Assembly (NCBI RefSeq): GCF_018861735.1
Contig: NZ_JAHLEB010000006.1
Coordinates: forward strand, 62,001 to 126,000
Source: Clostridium lacusfryxellense
GTDB lineage: Bacteria; Bacillota; Clostridia; Clostridiales; Clostridiaceae
Reading direction: 5' to 3'
DNA length: 64,000 nucleotides
This document shows, in pieces, positions 45,947-54,009 of the stretch (its first letter is position 1; every line of letters starts with the position of its first letter). The notes under the pieces were generated by a model that was not told the DNA's origin, made no database searches, and saw only the letters and a program-made list of their open reading frames with translations. The position numbers and the translations under genes are program-made.

Positions 45947-47278
45947 CTAACTATTTTCAACTTCAACTTTGCTGTGAAGTCTAGGTAGTAACTTTACCCC
46001 TCTTGAATTTATAAATACAAAACTACTAATACATATAAAAATTTCAGTTATAAGTACTGCCCACGCACATCCAATATGATGGTAATACGTACCTAAAACA
46101 ACAGATAAAATTATGTTTGTAACAGTTGCTAAGAACATAATTACTGTGAATTCGTTTTTATAATCAAAAGCAAGCATTGTCTGCATTCCAAAAATACTAC
46201 CTATAGCATTGAAGAAAATTACAAAACATAAAATTTTGAATACACCTACTGCTCCACCATAGCTTGATCCAAGTAATATATTTGTAATTAAGCCTGAAAA
46301 AATTAATAAACTTAAAGAAATAACCAATGTGAAAGTTCCCACTACTAAAGTAAGTTTTTTTAAAAAATTTATGCTATCCTCTTTACCGTTGCTTGTGATC
46401 CTGCTTAAAAATGGGAACACAGCTTGTTGAATAGGATAAATCATTCTTTGAATTGCTCTAATAAGTTTTTCACCTGCTGTAAAATATCCTACATAGGTGT
46501 TATTACTCACTATACCCAAAATAATAATGCTAGAATTAGAGTAAAAGCTGATAAGCAAGGTAGATATAAAAACCTGCCACCCCTGTTTCAACTGCTCAAT
46601 AACTACAGAATATTTAGTAATTTGAAAGCTTATACGGTATTTTGTATGTACAACTACCAAAGCCATAACACCTGAAACAATAAATCCCAATGTATATAAC
46701 AACGCTACAACTACATAATCTCCCGAGCTCTTTACAAAAATAAATACACTTATAGTAAAAGAAACCTTTATTATAATATTAATTATTGTAATATAATTCA
46801 TATCTTCCATTCCCTGAAAAAACCAAGTAGGAAACATAACATTTCCTACTACCATTCCAAAAGTAATAATATAAATAGCACTCTCACTTCTCATGCTAGG
46901 TATCAAAAAAATTAGAGAGCATAAGATGACAAAACTTAATAACATAAATATAGTTTTTATAAACATTACGGCATTAAATATCTTTTTTATCTCATTCATA
47001 TTGTTTCTATTTACGGATATATCCATTGTAGCTGTTAAATTGAATCCATAATCAGTAAAATTAACTAAATATTGCGTAACAGCCTGTGCTAGATAAATTA
47101 GCCCATATTTTTCTGGTCCAAGTATTCTTACAAGATAAGGCATAGTAACAATTGGAAGTACACTATTTACTAACTGTAAGAAAGAAAGTGAAGCAAAATT
47201 TTTAAAAACAACCTTTATATCTTTGTTTTTTATTTTAAATATATTTTTCATAAAGTTTATGCATTTAAGGTATTGCAT
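45947..47278 (-). CDS. Polysaccharide flippase (Wzx-like)
   Basis: A 443-residue protein with about 12 membrane segments. FKNFASLSFLQLVNSVLPIV and MPYLVRILGPEKYGLIYLAQ form the classic N-terminus, followed by PTWFFQGMEDM. The ATG at 47278 overlaps the end of the preceding gene, with its GGGAG inside the last codons, so translation is coupled. Confidence 0.9.
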   Translation of the reverse strand: MQYLKCINFMKNIFKIKNKDIKVVFKNFASLSFLQLVNSVLPIVTMPYLVRILGPEKYGLIYLAQAVTQYLVNFTDYGFNLTATMDISVNRNNMNEIKKIFNAVMFIKTIFMLLSFVILCSLIFLIPSMRSESAIYIITFGMVVGNVMFPTWFFQGMEDMNYITIINIIIKVSFTISVFIFVKSSGDYVVVALLYTLGFIVSGVMALVVVHTKYRISFQITKYSVVIEQLKQGWQVFISTLLISFYSNSSIIILGIVSNNTYVGYFTAGEKLIRAIQRMIYPIQQAVFPFLSRITSNGKEDSINFLKKLTLVVGTFTLVISLSLLIFSGLITNILLGSSYGGAVGVFKILCFVIFFNAIGSIFGMQTMLAFDYKNEFTVIMFLATVTNIILSVVLGTYYHHIGCAWAVLITEIFICISSFVFINSRGVKLLPRLHSKVEVENS

Positions 47279-47280
47279 TA

Positions 47281-48090
47281 CTATACTCCCACAACTTTTT
47301 CATGATCTTTTTCAGTAGAATAATTTATAACTTCTTTATTAGTTAAAAGATAACTTATAAATAGTGGTCCTTGAACTAAATATCTTTTCCACAATCTTCT
47401 TGGCTCTTGTAATAATCTGAAGAACCATTCAAACCCCATCTTCTGCATAATTAAAGGAGCTCTTTTTAGATTCCCCGAGTAAAACTGAAAAGCAGCACCA
47501 ATACCCATGATGATAGATGTATTAATATTTGTTTTATTTTTCACTATCCATGTTTCCTGTTTAGGGCACCCAAAACTTACCCACACAACATCAGGTTTTT
47601 TATAGTTAATTCTTTCACATATATTTAAATTTTTTTGTTCATCATTCATTTTGCTAATTGGCGGACATTCATACCCTGCAATAATGATATCCGGATATTT
47701 TCTATTAAGTTCAGCAATTAAATTTTCTACAGTTTCTTCTGTAGATCCTAAAAAATAATAACTATATTTATTTGTGTTCGCTATTTTGTTAAAGCTTTCA
47801 AAAAAATCAGGTCCTCCTACTCTTTCAGCAATCGGCTGCTTAAGAATCCTTGAAGCCCATACCACAGGCATACCATCCGCCAATGCCAAATCAGTGATAT
47901 TTGATATTAAGGCAACTTCTTTGTCCTTATTAGCCTTTACTATAAAATCAGTATTAATCGCTTGTATCATTTTAGCTCCATTTTGATATCTATTTTTTTT
48001 GTTTTGTTGAATAAATTCCGCAGCCATCATGCAAGCCTCTTGCATTTTTACATTGTCCACCAATATTCCACCTATATTTACTCTGCTCAT
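47281..48090 (-). CDS. WecG/TagA/CpsF family glycosyltransferase (GT26)
   Basis: A 269-residue GT26 enzyme: INTDFIVKANKDKEVA, ADGMPVVWASRIL, YFLGSTEETVENL, VSFGCPKQETWI and AFQFYSGNLKRAP. Family members add ManNAc(A) or similar sugars to the lipid-linked first sugar in teichoic-acid and EPS pathways. GGAGATGAGG precedes the ATG. A C-terminal amphipathic helix typical of TagA (FEWFFRLLQEPRRLWKRYL) is present. Confidence 0.92.
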   Translation of the reverse strand: MSRVNIGGILVDNVKMQEACMMAAEFIQQNKKNRYQNGAKMIQAINTDFIVKANKDKEVALISNITDLALADGMPVVWASRILKQPIAERVGGPDFFESFNKIANTNKYSYYFLGSTEETVENLIAELNRKYPDIIIAGYECPPISKMNDEQKNLNICERINYKKPDVVWVSFGCPKQETWIVKNKTNINTSIIMGIGAAFQFYSGNLKRAPLIMQKMGFEWFFRLLQEPRRLWKRYLVQGPLFISYLLTNKEVINYSTEKDHEKVVGV

Positions 48091-48116
48091 AGCCTCATCT
48101 CCTTATTTATAGATTT

Positions 48117-48692
48117 TTATATGGCTTTAAGGGAATTGTCCATCAAAAATTTATGTTTCTTAATTTCGTCTTGCGTAAATCTGTTTCTAATCTTTTTAGC
48201 AGGCGTGCCAGCATAAATGCTGTATGGTTCTACATTTTTATTAACTACACTACCAGCAGCAACTATGCTACCTTCCCCAACCCTAACTCCTTTGAGAATA
48301 ATGACATTAGCCCCTATCCATACATCATCTTGAATAATCACGTCTTGGTCATTCTCGGCCAACTTATCTTCATTTTTAATGGATACCATATATCTTCCCA
48401 AAATATCAAATCTGTGGTCACCAGTTATTATAAAAACATGAGGGCCGAAAATAATATTATTACCCATTATTATTTTTGCCTTTGCAGTCCATAAAGTTGC
48501 ATACGGTCCTATCTGAACTTTTTTGCCCAGGTAAATATTTTCAGGTGATCGCACATCGCAATATCTTCCAATTTTAACTCCCTTACCACATTCTGAAAAT
48601 GATGCTTTGAGGCATGGTTCAATAAATATTTTATTTATGCCACCTTTAGAAAATTCTTGTATCTTATATATATGAGATAAGAATTTACGCAT
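48117..48692 (-). CDS. Hexapeptide-repeat O-acetyltransferase
   Basis: A 191-residue left-handed beta-helix acyltransferase: CGKGVKIGRYCDVRSPENI, LGKKVQIGPYATLW, FGPHVFIITGDHRFD (catalytic His) and AAGSVVNKNVEPYSIYAGTP. It acetylates a sugar of the EPS unit. Its start overlaps the end of the neighbouring GT4 gene by eight bases. Confidence 0.85.
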   Translation of the reverse strand: MRKFLSHIYKIQEFSKGGINKIFIEPCLKASFSECGKGVKIGRYCDVRSPENIYLGKKVQIGPYATLWTAKAKIIMGNNIIFGPHVFIITGDHRFDILGRYMVSIKNEDKLAENDQDVIIQDDVWIGANVIILKGVRVGEGSIVAAGSVVNKNVEPYSIYAGTPAKKIRNRFTQDEIKKHKFLMDNSLKAI

Positions 48693-49788
48693 GTTCTAAC
48701 TCCTTTCTACTATCAATTACAATATCAAAATTGCTATATAGTTTCTCAATCTCATCTACATGTTTCTCCAAAGTGTACTTTGATTGAATCTGAGCATAAC
48801 TTGCTTTACCATATTGCTGCGCCAGTTTATCATCTGACAACAACTTAATAATTGCTTCACTAAATCCGTCAACATCACCAGGCTCACACAAGAATCCATT
48901 AACAAGATTATGTACGAGTTTTGGTATGCCACCTACATTGGTTGATACAATGGGAAGGCTGTATCCCATTCCTTCCAAAACCGACATTGGCATGCACTCA
49001 TTATATGAAGGAAGAAAGAAAACATCACTTTCTCTTAAAGCCTTGTCCTTATCCTCACCCCGAAGCCAACCTGGGAATTCAACATATTTCTCTATTTTCT
49101 TTTGTCTTAATAATTCTTTTATACTTTCAACCTCTCCAGTTCCGGCAATTATAAAATGGCAATTTTGTTCTTTACCTACTACATTTTCAATAACTTTAGG
49201 AATGTCATAGCAACCCTTATGTTTTCCTATAACCCCTAAAAAAAGCACTCGTTTGTTTGATTTTTCTCTTACAACAGGTTGTGGAGCATCACAGTAATTT
49301 TCAATTACAACTATTTTTTCAGATGGAACTATTAATTTTAATTTCTCTTTCCATTCATCTGCTAGTACAATTATTTTGTCGCACTTACAATAAGTTACGG
49401 TTATCAACCTCTTGCATATAGAGTTATTATTTATATAGAAATTATCAAAATCAGATCCGTGGATATGATTAATTATAGGCACTTTGAATGCTATACTAAG
49501 CCAAATAAATGGTAACTTCCTATAAAAACTTGCTCCAAAAGCTGAGTGTATATGTATTATATTAGGTTTTTCTGTTATAAGAACCTTAAAATAATTTATA
49601 TAACCCTTTATACCTTTGAACAATTTCTCAAATTTGCTACCATCCATGTACGATTCAATAAAAACTATATTGTAATCTTCAACTAAACTCGAACATCTAT
49701 ATCCATTTACAACTGATGCTATACCGCCTTTGACCATTGAGTTAGGAACAATCATACAAATCTTTTTTTTCTTACCTCTAGTCTTCAT
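48685..49788 (-). CDS. GT4 family glycosyltransferase
   Basis: A roughly 367-residue GT-B enzyme. N-terminal MIVPNSMVKGGIASVV, HIHSAFGASFYRK, and the C-terminal donor site FFLPSYNECMPMSVLEGMGY with the E-x7-E motif and VGGIPKLV. An upstream in-frame ATG at 49812 exists inside galE; the ATG at 49788 behind AGAAGGGG is preferred, overlapping galE by 11 bases. Donor unknown; UDP-galactose or UDP-glucose is plausible next to galE. Confidence 0.88.
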   Translation of the reverse strand: MKTRGKKKKICMIVPNSMVKGGIASVVNGYRCSSLVEDYNIVFIESYMDGSKFEKLFKGIKGYINYFKVLITEKPNIIHIHSAFGASFYRKLPFIWLSIAFKVPIINHIHGSDFDNFYINNNSICKRLITVTYCKCDKIIVLADEWKEKLKLIVPSEKIVVIENYCDAPQPVVREKSNKRVLFLGVIGKHKGCYDIPKVIENVVGKEQNCHFIIAGTGEVESIKELLRQKKIEKYVEFPGWLRGEDKDKALRESDVFFLPSYNECMPMSVLEGMGYSLPIVSTNVGGIPKLVHNLVNGFLCEPGDVDGFSEAIIKLLSDDKLAQQYGKASYAQIQSKYTLEKHVDEIEKLYSNFDIVIDSRKELEHA

Positions 49789-50773
49789 ACCCCTTCTCAA
49801 ACCTCCAAGCATCCCTGCACATATCTACTATGTCACGTTTAGCAGTCCAACCAAGCTCAGTCTTAGCTTTAGAAGTGCCCGCATAACAGACAGCAATATC
49901 ACCCGGTCTCCTCTCTACGATTTCATAGGGTACTTCAATATCATTCGCCTCTTCAAAAGCATTCACAAGTTGTAGAACTGAAGTTCCTTGACCAGTACCT
50001 AAGTTATAAATATGCACACCTTCAGTGAGATTATTAAGTGCTGCCACATGACCCTCAGCAAGATCCATTACATGAATATAATCTCTAACACCTGTACCAT
50101 CAACCGTTGGATAGTCTTTTCCGAAAATACGTAGTTTATTAAGTTCTCCTTTTGCTACCTTAGTGATATAAGGCATTAAATTGTTAGGTATACCATTAGG
50201 TTCTTCTCCAATTAATCCACACTCATGGGCTCCCACAGGATTGAAATAACGAAGTAATGCAACAGACCAGTCTGAATTTACTTTTCCTATATCAGTCAGA
50301 ATCCTCTCAATCATAGCTTTGGTCTCTCCATATGGGTTAGTACACGGCATAAGTTTCATGTTTTCAACAAATGGTACTGTATTATTACCGTATACCGTAG
50401 CCGATGAGCTAAATACAATTTTTTTAACACCATACTTTAAGCATGCCTTTGATAATACCATGGTAGAAACTAAGTTAATATAATAGTATTCCAAAGGTTT
50501 TTGTACAGATTCGCCTATTGCTTTAAGACCAGCAAAGTGAATAATTCCATCAATTGAGTTATCGGAAAATATGGTATCCACTGCTACCGCATCAGTAACA
50601 TCTATCTGATAAAAAGTTACTTCTTTATTTGTTATCTGTTTTATTTTATCTATAGTCTCAATCTTACTGTTGCAAAGATTATCGGCAACAATGACAGTGT
50701 GACCTTTTTGAATCAAAGCCACACAAGTGTGTGAGCCTATATAACCCGCACCACCAGTTACTAATATATTCAT
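49778..50773 (-). CDS. galE: UDP-glucose 4-epimerase
   Basis: A 331-residue NAD-dependent epimerase interconverting UDP-glucose and UDP-galactose. MNILVTGGAGYIGSHTC, FAGLKAIGESVQKP, SSSATVYG, NPYGETKAM (catalytic Tyr/Lys), LRYFNPVGAHECG and RRPGDIAVCYA are all conserved. AAAGGAGAT before the ATG. It is the first gene of EPS operon 2, and its promoter region carries the SARP-type repeats at 50814-50912. Confidence 0.96.
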   Translation of the reverse strand: MNILVTGGAGYIGSHTCVALIQKGHTVIVADNLCNSKIETIDKIKQITNKEVTFYQIDVTDAVAVDTIFSDNSIDGIIHFAGLKAIGESVQKPLEYYYINLVSTMVLSKACLKYGVKKIVFSSSATVYGNNTVPFVENMKLMPCTNPYGETKAMIERILTDIGKVNSDWSVALLRYFNPVGAHECGLIGEEPNGIPNNLMPYITKVAKGELNKLRIFGKDYPTVDGTGVRDYIHVMDLAEGHVAALNNLTEGVHIYNLGTGQGTSVLQLVNAFEEANDIEVPYEIVERRPGDIAVCYAGTSKAKTELGWTAKRDIVDMCRDAWRFEKGYED

Positions 50774-50813
50774 GTGGATATCTCCTTTCTGCTAAACACT
50801 TAAATATGAATTA

Positions 50814-50912
50814 ATAGTAACATTTGACAGTCACAACTTAGTCCTTCCTTACTCTCATTTAAATCTAAGTCTATTCATAAATGAAACTTATAAAAGTCAC
50901 AGCCCAGTCACA
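50814..50912 (-). promoter_or_regulatory. Proposed SARP operator/promoter of the galE operon
   Basis: Minus strand, upstream to downstream: TGTGACT (50906-50912), GGGC, TGTGACT (50895-50901), then about 45 bases further TGAGAGT-N4-AAGGACT-N4-TGTGACT (proximal heptamer 50829-50835), nine bases and a -10 box TACTAT (50814-50819). The repeats keep an 11-bp period. The block is conserved at 54010-54108. SARP regulators are known to bind heptamer repeats at this spacing ahead of a -10 box. Confidence 0.6.
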
Positions 50913-50930
50913 GACAATATAAAAATAGCG

Positions 50931-50959
50931 CAAAAAAATATAACGTCCTAAAACGTTAT
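50931..50959 (-). terminator. Terminator of the SARP regulator gene
   Basis: Minus-strand ATAACGT...ACGTTAT followed by a T-run, 44 bases after the regulator stop at 51003 and just upstream of the galE promoter. Confidence 0.7.
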
Positions 50960-51002
50960 TTTTTCTAATTCCTTAATGGGCACTTAATAATCTTTGATTT
51001 TA

Positions 51003-52253
51003 TCAGTCAGCACAATTAATTGACTTCAATAATATTTCTACTTTTATATCATTTGAAGTATAAGCCTTTTCATATTTATTTAAAATGCGTGCTAATGCCT
51101 TATTTGCTTGATCAAAAGTTGTTCCTGAAAGTAGAACAAGTATTTGAGACTTACTCCATTCTGACACAACATCGCCCTCACGAAGATTTTGTATTAACAT
51201 ATCAAGCAGTGGTCCAATTTCTTTTGTTAATATCCTGTTATCCTGATTTCTATCCTTCGACCTCGATATTGTCAGCATTCCCATAAATACAACTTTTTCT
51301 GTCCTCGCCGCTCTACGGGATTCTAACTTATAAACAGAGATAAAAGTATCTGCATCACAAAAGAAAGCTCCATCAGAGTCACGCCTGTCCGTCATTATTT
51401 GTTCAATAGAACTAAAATCTAATAAAACCTTATTATCATTACATTTAATTTGCTGGTATAAGTTACGCAAAGAAGTTGATGGTTTTACTCCCATCTGCTC
51501 ATATAGCATAGAAGTTACGTATTCATATTGTTTTTGTGCTTGCTTCATATTACCAACTTCAATAAGTGCTTCAATATAAAATAAGTGCAGACTTTCCTCA
51601 AATGGTTGAATCATTAATGCCTCTTCACATATTTTTAGAATATCCTTGGACCTTCCATAATGCTTTAATAATTTTGTTAACTTAGCTATTATATCTATGT
51701 ATATTCGATGATAATAGTTTCTAACTGGCATTATCCACTCATTATATGAGTCTTCAGATAAATAATCTCCTTTATACAGCTTTAATGCCTTTTGATAGAG
51801 CTCTATTGCATTAATGGAATCATCATTATTCTCAGCAACTTTTGCCTTTTTATATAAATCCTCGAACTCATCAACATCTGTCCAGTAATTGGATTGCTTA
51901 TTCCAGCTATAGCAGCCTTGTGAATAATTTATAATTGACTCTCCATCTTTATTTACTCCTTTATAATCTAAGAGCATTCTTAGTCTATAAACAAGATTTT
52001 GCAAAGCCTTTACAGGATTAGCACATTCCTTATCACTCCATAAAATTTCCGAAAAATTTTCTTGTACAATTCTTTTATTTCTATATGTCAGAATATATTT
52101 AAACAAATTCCACAGCTGTTGAGACCGCTTGCAATCATTTGAAAGCACGTTTCCAGCTGATTTCACTTCAAAACTACCTAGTGTATATATCTTTATACAA
52201 TCTTTATCAGCATTTTCAGCATTTTCAGCATAATTTAACTTGTTAGCTAACAA
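51003..52253 (-). CDS. SARP/BTAD family transcriptional regulator with degenerate GGDEF-like C-terminus
   Basis: About 416 residues. A winged-helix OmpR-type DNA-binding domain (about 20-100: IYTLGSFEVKSAG, SQQLWNLFKYILTYRNK, LQNLVYRLRMLLD) is followed by a BTAD helical repeat domain (about 115-265). The C-terminal 130 residues read FFCDADTFISVYKLESRRA...LREGDVVSEWSKSQILVLLSG...ALARILNKY, laid out like a nucleotide cyclase but with SKSQ where GGDEF would be, so it should be inactive. The frame opens at a TTG 52271, but GGGGGAG lies before the TTG at 52253, which was chosen. It probably activates the flanking EPS operons. Confidence 0.82.
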   Translation of the reverse strand: MLANKLNYAENAENADKDCIKIYTLGSFEVKSAGNVLSNDCKRSQQLWNLFKYILTYRNKRIVQENFSEILWSDKECANPVKALQNLVYRLRMLLDYKGVNKDGESIINYSQGCYSWNKQSNYWTDVDEFEDLYKKAKVAENNDDSINAIELYQKALKLYKGDYLSEDSYNEWIMPVRNYYHRIYIDIIAKLTKLLKHYGRSKDILKICEEALMIQPFEESLHLFYIEALIEVGNMKQAQKQYEYVTSMLYEQMGVKPSTSLRNLYQQIKCNDNKVLLDFSSIEQIMTDRRDSDGAFFCDADTFISVYKLESRRAARTEKVVFMGMLTISRSKDRNQDNRILTKEIGPLLDMLIQNLREGDVVSEWSKSQILVLLSGTTFDQANKALARILNKYEKAYTSNDIKVEILLKSINCAD

Positions 52254-52310
52254 GTAATCTCCCCCTTGCAATACATTTAATTTTAAGCAAATAAATCTTT
52301 ATAATTACAT

Positions 52311-52348
52311 AAAAAAATCCATTTTCATAGATTCTTCTATAAAAATGG
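52311..52348 (-). terminator. Intrinsic terminator inside the leader of the SARP gene
   Basis: Minus-strand CCATTTTTATAG...CTATGAAAATGG (one mismatch) followed by TTTTTTT, about 60 bases ahead of the SARP start and downstream of its promoter. It would act as an attenuator. Confidence 0.65.
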
Positions 52349-52506
52349 AGTGGGTTCACTATTAGCTCATCATATCCAAAGTGACCAAGTTAGAATATGT
52401 TTCATTGCTTCCAATTAATTAACTAAATGTTAATTTTTACTTATTAATACTATTATATACTTAATATTGTGGTTTCCTATATAAACCATAACCTTTATTC
52501 TCCATA

Positions 52507-52534
52507 ATTATACAATCATTCACCATAATATCAA
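52507..52534 (-). promoter_or_regulatory. Promoter of the SARP gene
   Basis: Minus strand TTGATA (52529-52534), 16-base spacer, TATAAT (52507-52512). It leaves a leader of about 245 bases containing the terminator at 52311-52348. Confidence 0.55.
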
Positions 52535-52563
52535 GACAAAATCTAAATTACTTTATTTTTCTC

Positions 52564-52612
52564 TTATTTTACACCTTTGACTTCTATAATATTTTTATAA
52601 GATGATATTAAA
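52564..52612 (-). pseudogene. Relic C-terminus of a second DUF1523-like gene
   Basis: Minus strand reads SSYKNIIEVKGVK and stop, matching SSYKNIIKVYGIKT of the gene at 39511; the nucleotides TATAATATTTTTATAAGATG are identical. The rest of the gene is deleted up to the palindrome at 52617. Confidence 0.7.
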
Positions 52613-52616
52613 ACTT

Positions 52617-52682
52617 TTAACAAATTAAAGACAAGAGACATATTATACATGTATAATATGTCTCTTGTCTTTAATTTGTTAA
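52617..52682. repeat. Perfect 66-bp palindrome, copy B of the 39948 repeat
   Basis: Two perfect 33-base arms with no spacer, centred between 52649 and 52650 (TATTATACAT/GTATAATA core). It is the longest symmetrical element in the window, 40 bases after the stop of the priming transferase at 52723. No U-tract follows. Confidence 0.85.
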
Positions 52683-52722
52683 CAACATATAATCTTACAA
52701 GCTTTTTTCAATGTAATATCTC

Positions 52723-53385
52723 CTAAGCAGCATTTTCATCGCCAAACAATACAAAAAACGTTTTTATTATAAGCTTTATGTCAACCCAGGTACTTCTTTC
52801 ATAAATATATTTTATGTCTAGATCCATCCACTCTTCAAACCCAATATTATTTATACCCATTACCTGCCAATAACATGTTAATCCTGGCTTAGCAAGTAGT
52901 TTTTGTTTATGATACATGCTAAAGCAACTTACCTCCTGCGGCAAATTAGGTCTAGGACCAACTAATGACATATTTCCTTTAAGTACATTAAATAACTGCG
53001 GTAGTTCATCCAGACTGGTTTTCCTTATGAACCTACCAACACTAGTAACCCTTGGATCTCGTTTAATCTTGAACATAGGTCCAGACATTTCATTTTCAGT
53101 CATCAGCTCTTTTTTAAGTTCTTCAGCATTACTGACCATGGATCTGAACTTATACATTTTAAACATCTTTCCATTTAGTCCAACTCTATCTTGGGCGAAA
53201 ACAATGTTTCCTTTAGAATTAAACTTTATAGCAATAACTGTTAATATCATAATTGGTGATAATAATATAATTCCAACTAGAGCCCCTAGTATATCTATAA
53301 CTCTCTTTACAATAAAATAATCATAGGTTTTTTTTAGCTCTATACTCTGCGTCTCAAAAGTCACATTAGTTTGTAAGTCTGCCAT
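52723..53385 (-). CDS. Undecaprenyl-phosphate sugar phosphotransferase (priming enzyme) 3
   Basis: A 220-residue PF02397 priming transferase, more distant from the two in EPS block 1. Membrane helix about 33-53, then FAQDRVGLNGKMFKMYKFRSM, TSLDELPQLFN, SLVGPRPNLPQEV and GLTCYWQVMG. The Cys-Tyr in LTCYWQ and PNLPQEV suggest a galactose- or glucose-type enzyme (inference). GGAGAG precedes the ATG. It forms one operon with the two small proteins upstream, under the operator at 54010-54108. Confidence 0.88.
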   Translation of the reverse strand: MADLQTNVTFETQSIELKKTYDYFIVKRVIDILGALVGIILLSPIMILTVIAIKFNSKGNIVFAQDRVGLNGKMFKMYKFRSMVSNAEELKKELMTENEMSGPMFKIKRDPRVTSVGRFIRKTSLDELPQLFNVLKGNMSLVGPRPNLPQEVSCFSMYHKQKLLAKPGLTCYWQVMGINNIGFEEWMDLDIKYIYERSTWVDIKLIIKTFFVLFGDENAA

Positions 53386-53399
53386 ATTGCTCTCCTTTT

Positions 53400-53720
53400 T
53401 TATTTATATTCCTTACAACTATACTCCCTATAAATCTTTCTCCTTTCAACCTCAAGTTCACTCGCTTGTTTGCCTAAGATTTTAACATCATCATTCTCAT
53501 CCCATGAATGAAATTCGATCCTTTCACTCTCACCCTTATCACTTGTTAGTGCATCTTCAATTAACATCATCATCTCAAGACAACTTCGGAAATGTCTTGT
53601 TTGCTTTCCATTAAGCCACTTAATCGTTCCTTGCCAGCTTGTATTTTGCCTGTATTCTATCTTTACCGAAAAAGATGTAGCTGTTTCTAAAAAGATTTCA
53701 TCGACCTCATTTATGTTCAT
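53400..53720 (-). CDS. Small protein of the WQG/FRS type, copy 2
   Basis: About 106 residues, no named domain. It shares the pattern F-(S/T)-x-(K/N)-I...(N)TS(W/I)QG(T/E)I...(G)(K)Q(T/K)R-x-FRS...EM...LI(E/N)(D/E)-x-L...EF(H/R)SW with the neighbour at 53707, so the two are paralogs. The core reads TSWQGTIKWLNGKQTRHFRS. The frame opens at GTG 53732, but AAAGGGTGG fits the ATG at 53720. It overlaps the end of the upstream paralog. It lies before a priming transferase, so it may control or accompany EPS initiation. Confidence 0.65.
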   Translation of the reverse strand: MNINEVDEIFLETATSFSVKIEYRQNTSWQGTIKWLNGKQTRHFRSCLEMMMLIEDALTSDKGESERIEFHSWDENDDVKILGKQASELEVERRKIYREYSCKEYK

Positions 53721-53964
53721 AATGCTTACCACCCTTTAAATATATTGAATTCACCTCTATCACCCATGAACGGAACTCGTTGGTGGGTAAAGAGAATTGC
53801 ACTTCATTTAATTTTTCATTTATTAGTAAGATCATCTCAATTAAACTTCTAAAACACCTTTTCTGACCAGAATTACAGTGCTCTATTTCCCCTTGTATAC
53901 TGGTATCATTATTAGCTATGATATTTAAGGTAAAGTCTTCTGATTTATTATCATTCATCTCCAT
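53707..53964 (-). CDS. Small protein of the WQG/FRS type, copy 1
   Basis: About 85 residues, paralog of the next gene: DTSIQGEIEHCNSGQKRCF, FRSLIEMILLINEKL, NEFRSWV. Trp is replaced by Ile in the WQG motif. The frame opens at TTG 53970; AAGGGG is 8 bases before the ATG at 53964, chosen here. First gene of the three-gene operon controlled by the SARP-type operator. Function unknown. Confidence 0.65.
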   Translation of the reverse strand: MEMNDNKSEDFTLNIIANNDTSIQGEIEHCNSGQKRCFRSLIEMILLINEKLNEVQFSLPTNEFRSWVIEVNSIYLKGGKHYEHK

Positions 53965-54009
53965 AATCAATTCCCCTTAATGTTATTGCTTTGTAATGAC
54001 TATAAGGAA

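Noticed and set aside
52460-52510. Short leader peptide (MENKGYGLYRKPQY) in the SARP leader
   Set aside because: Its ATG lies at or before the expected transcription start and has no ribosome binding site.
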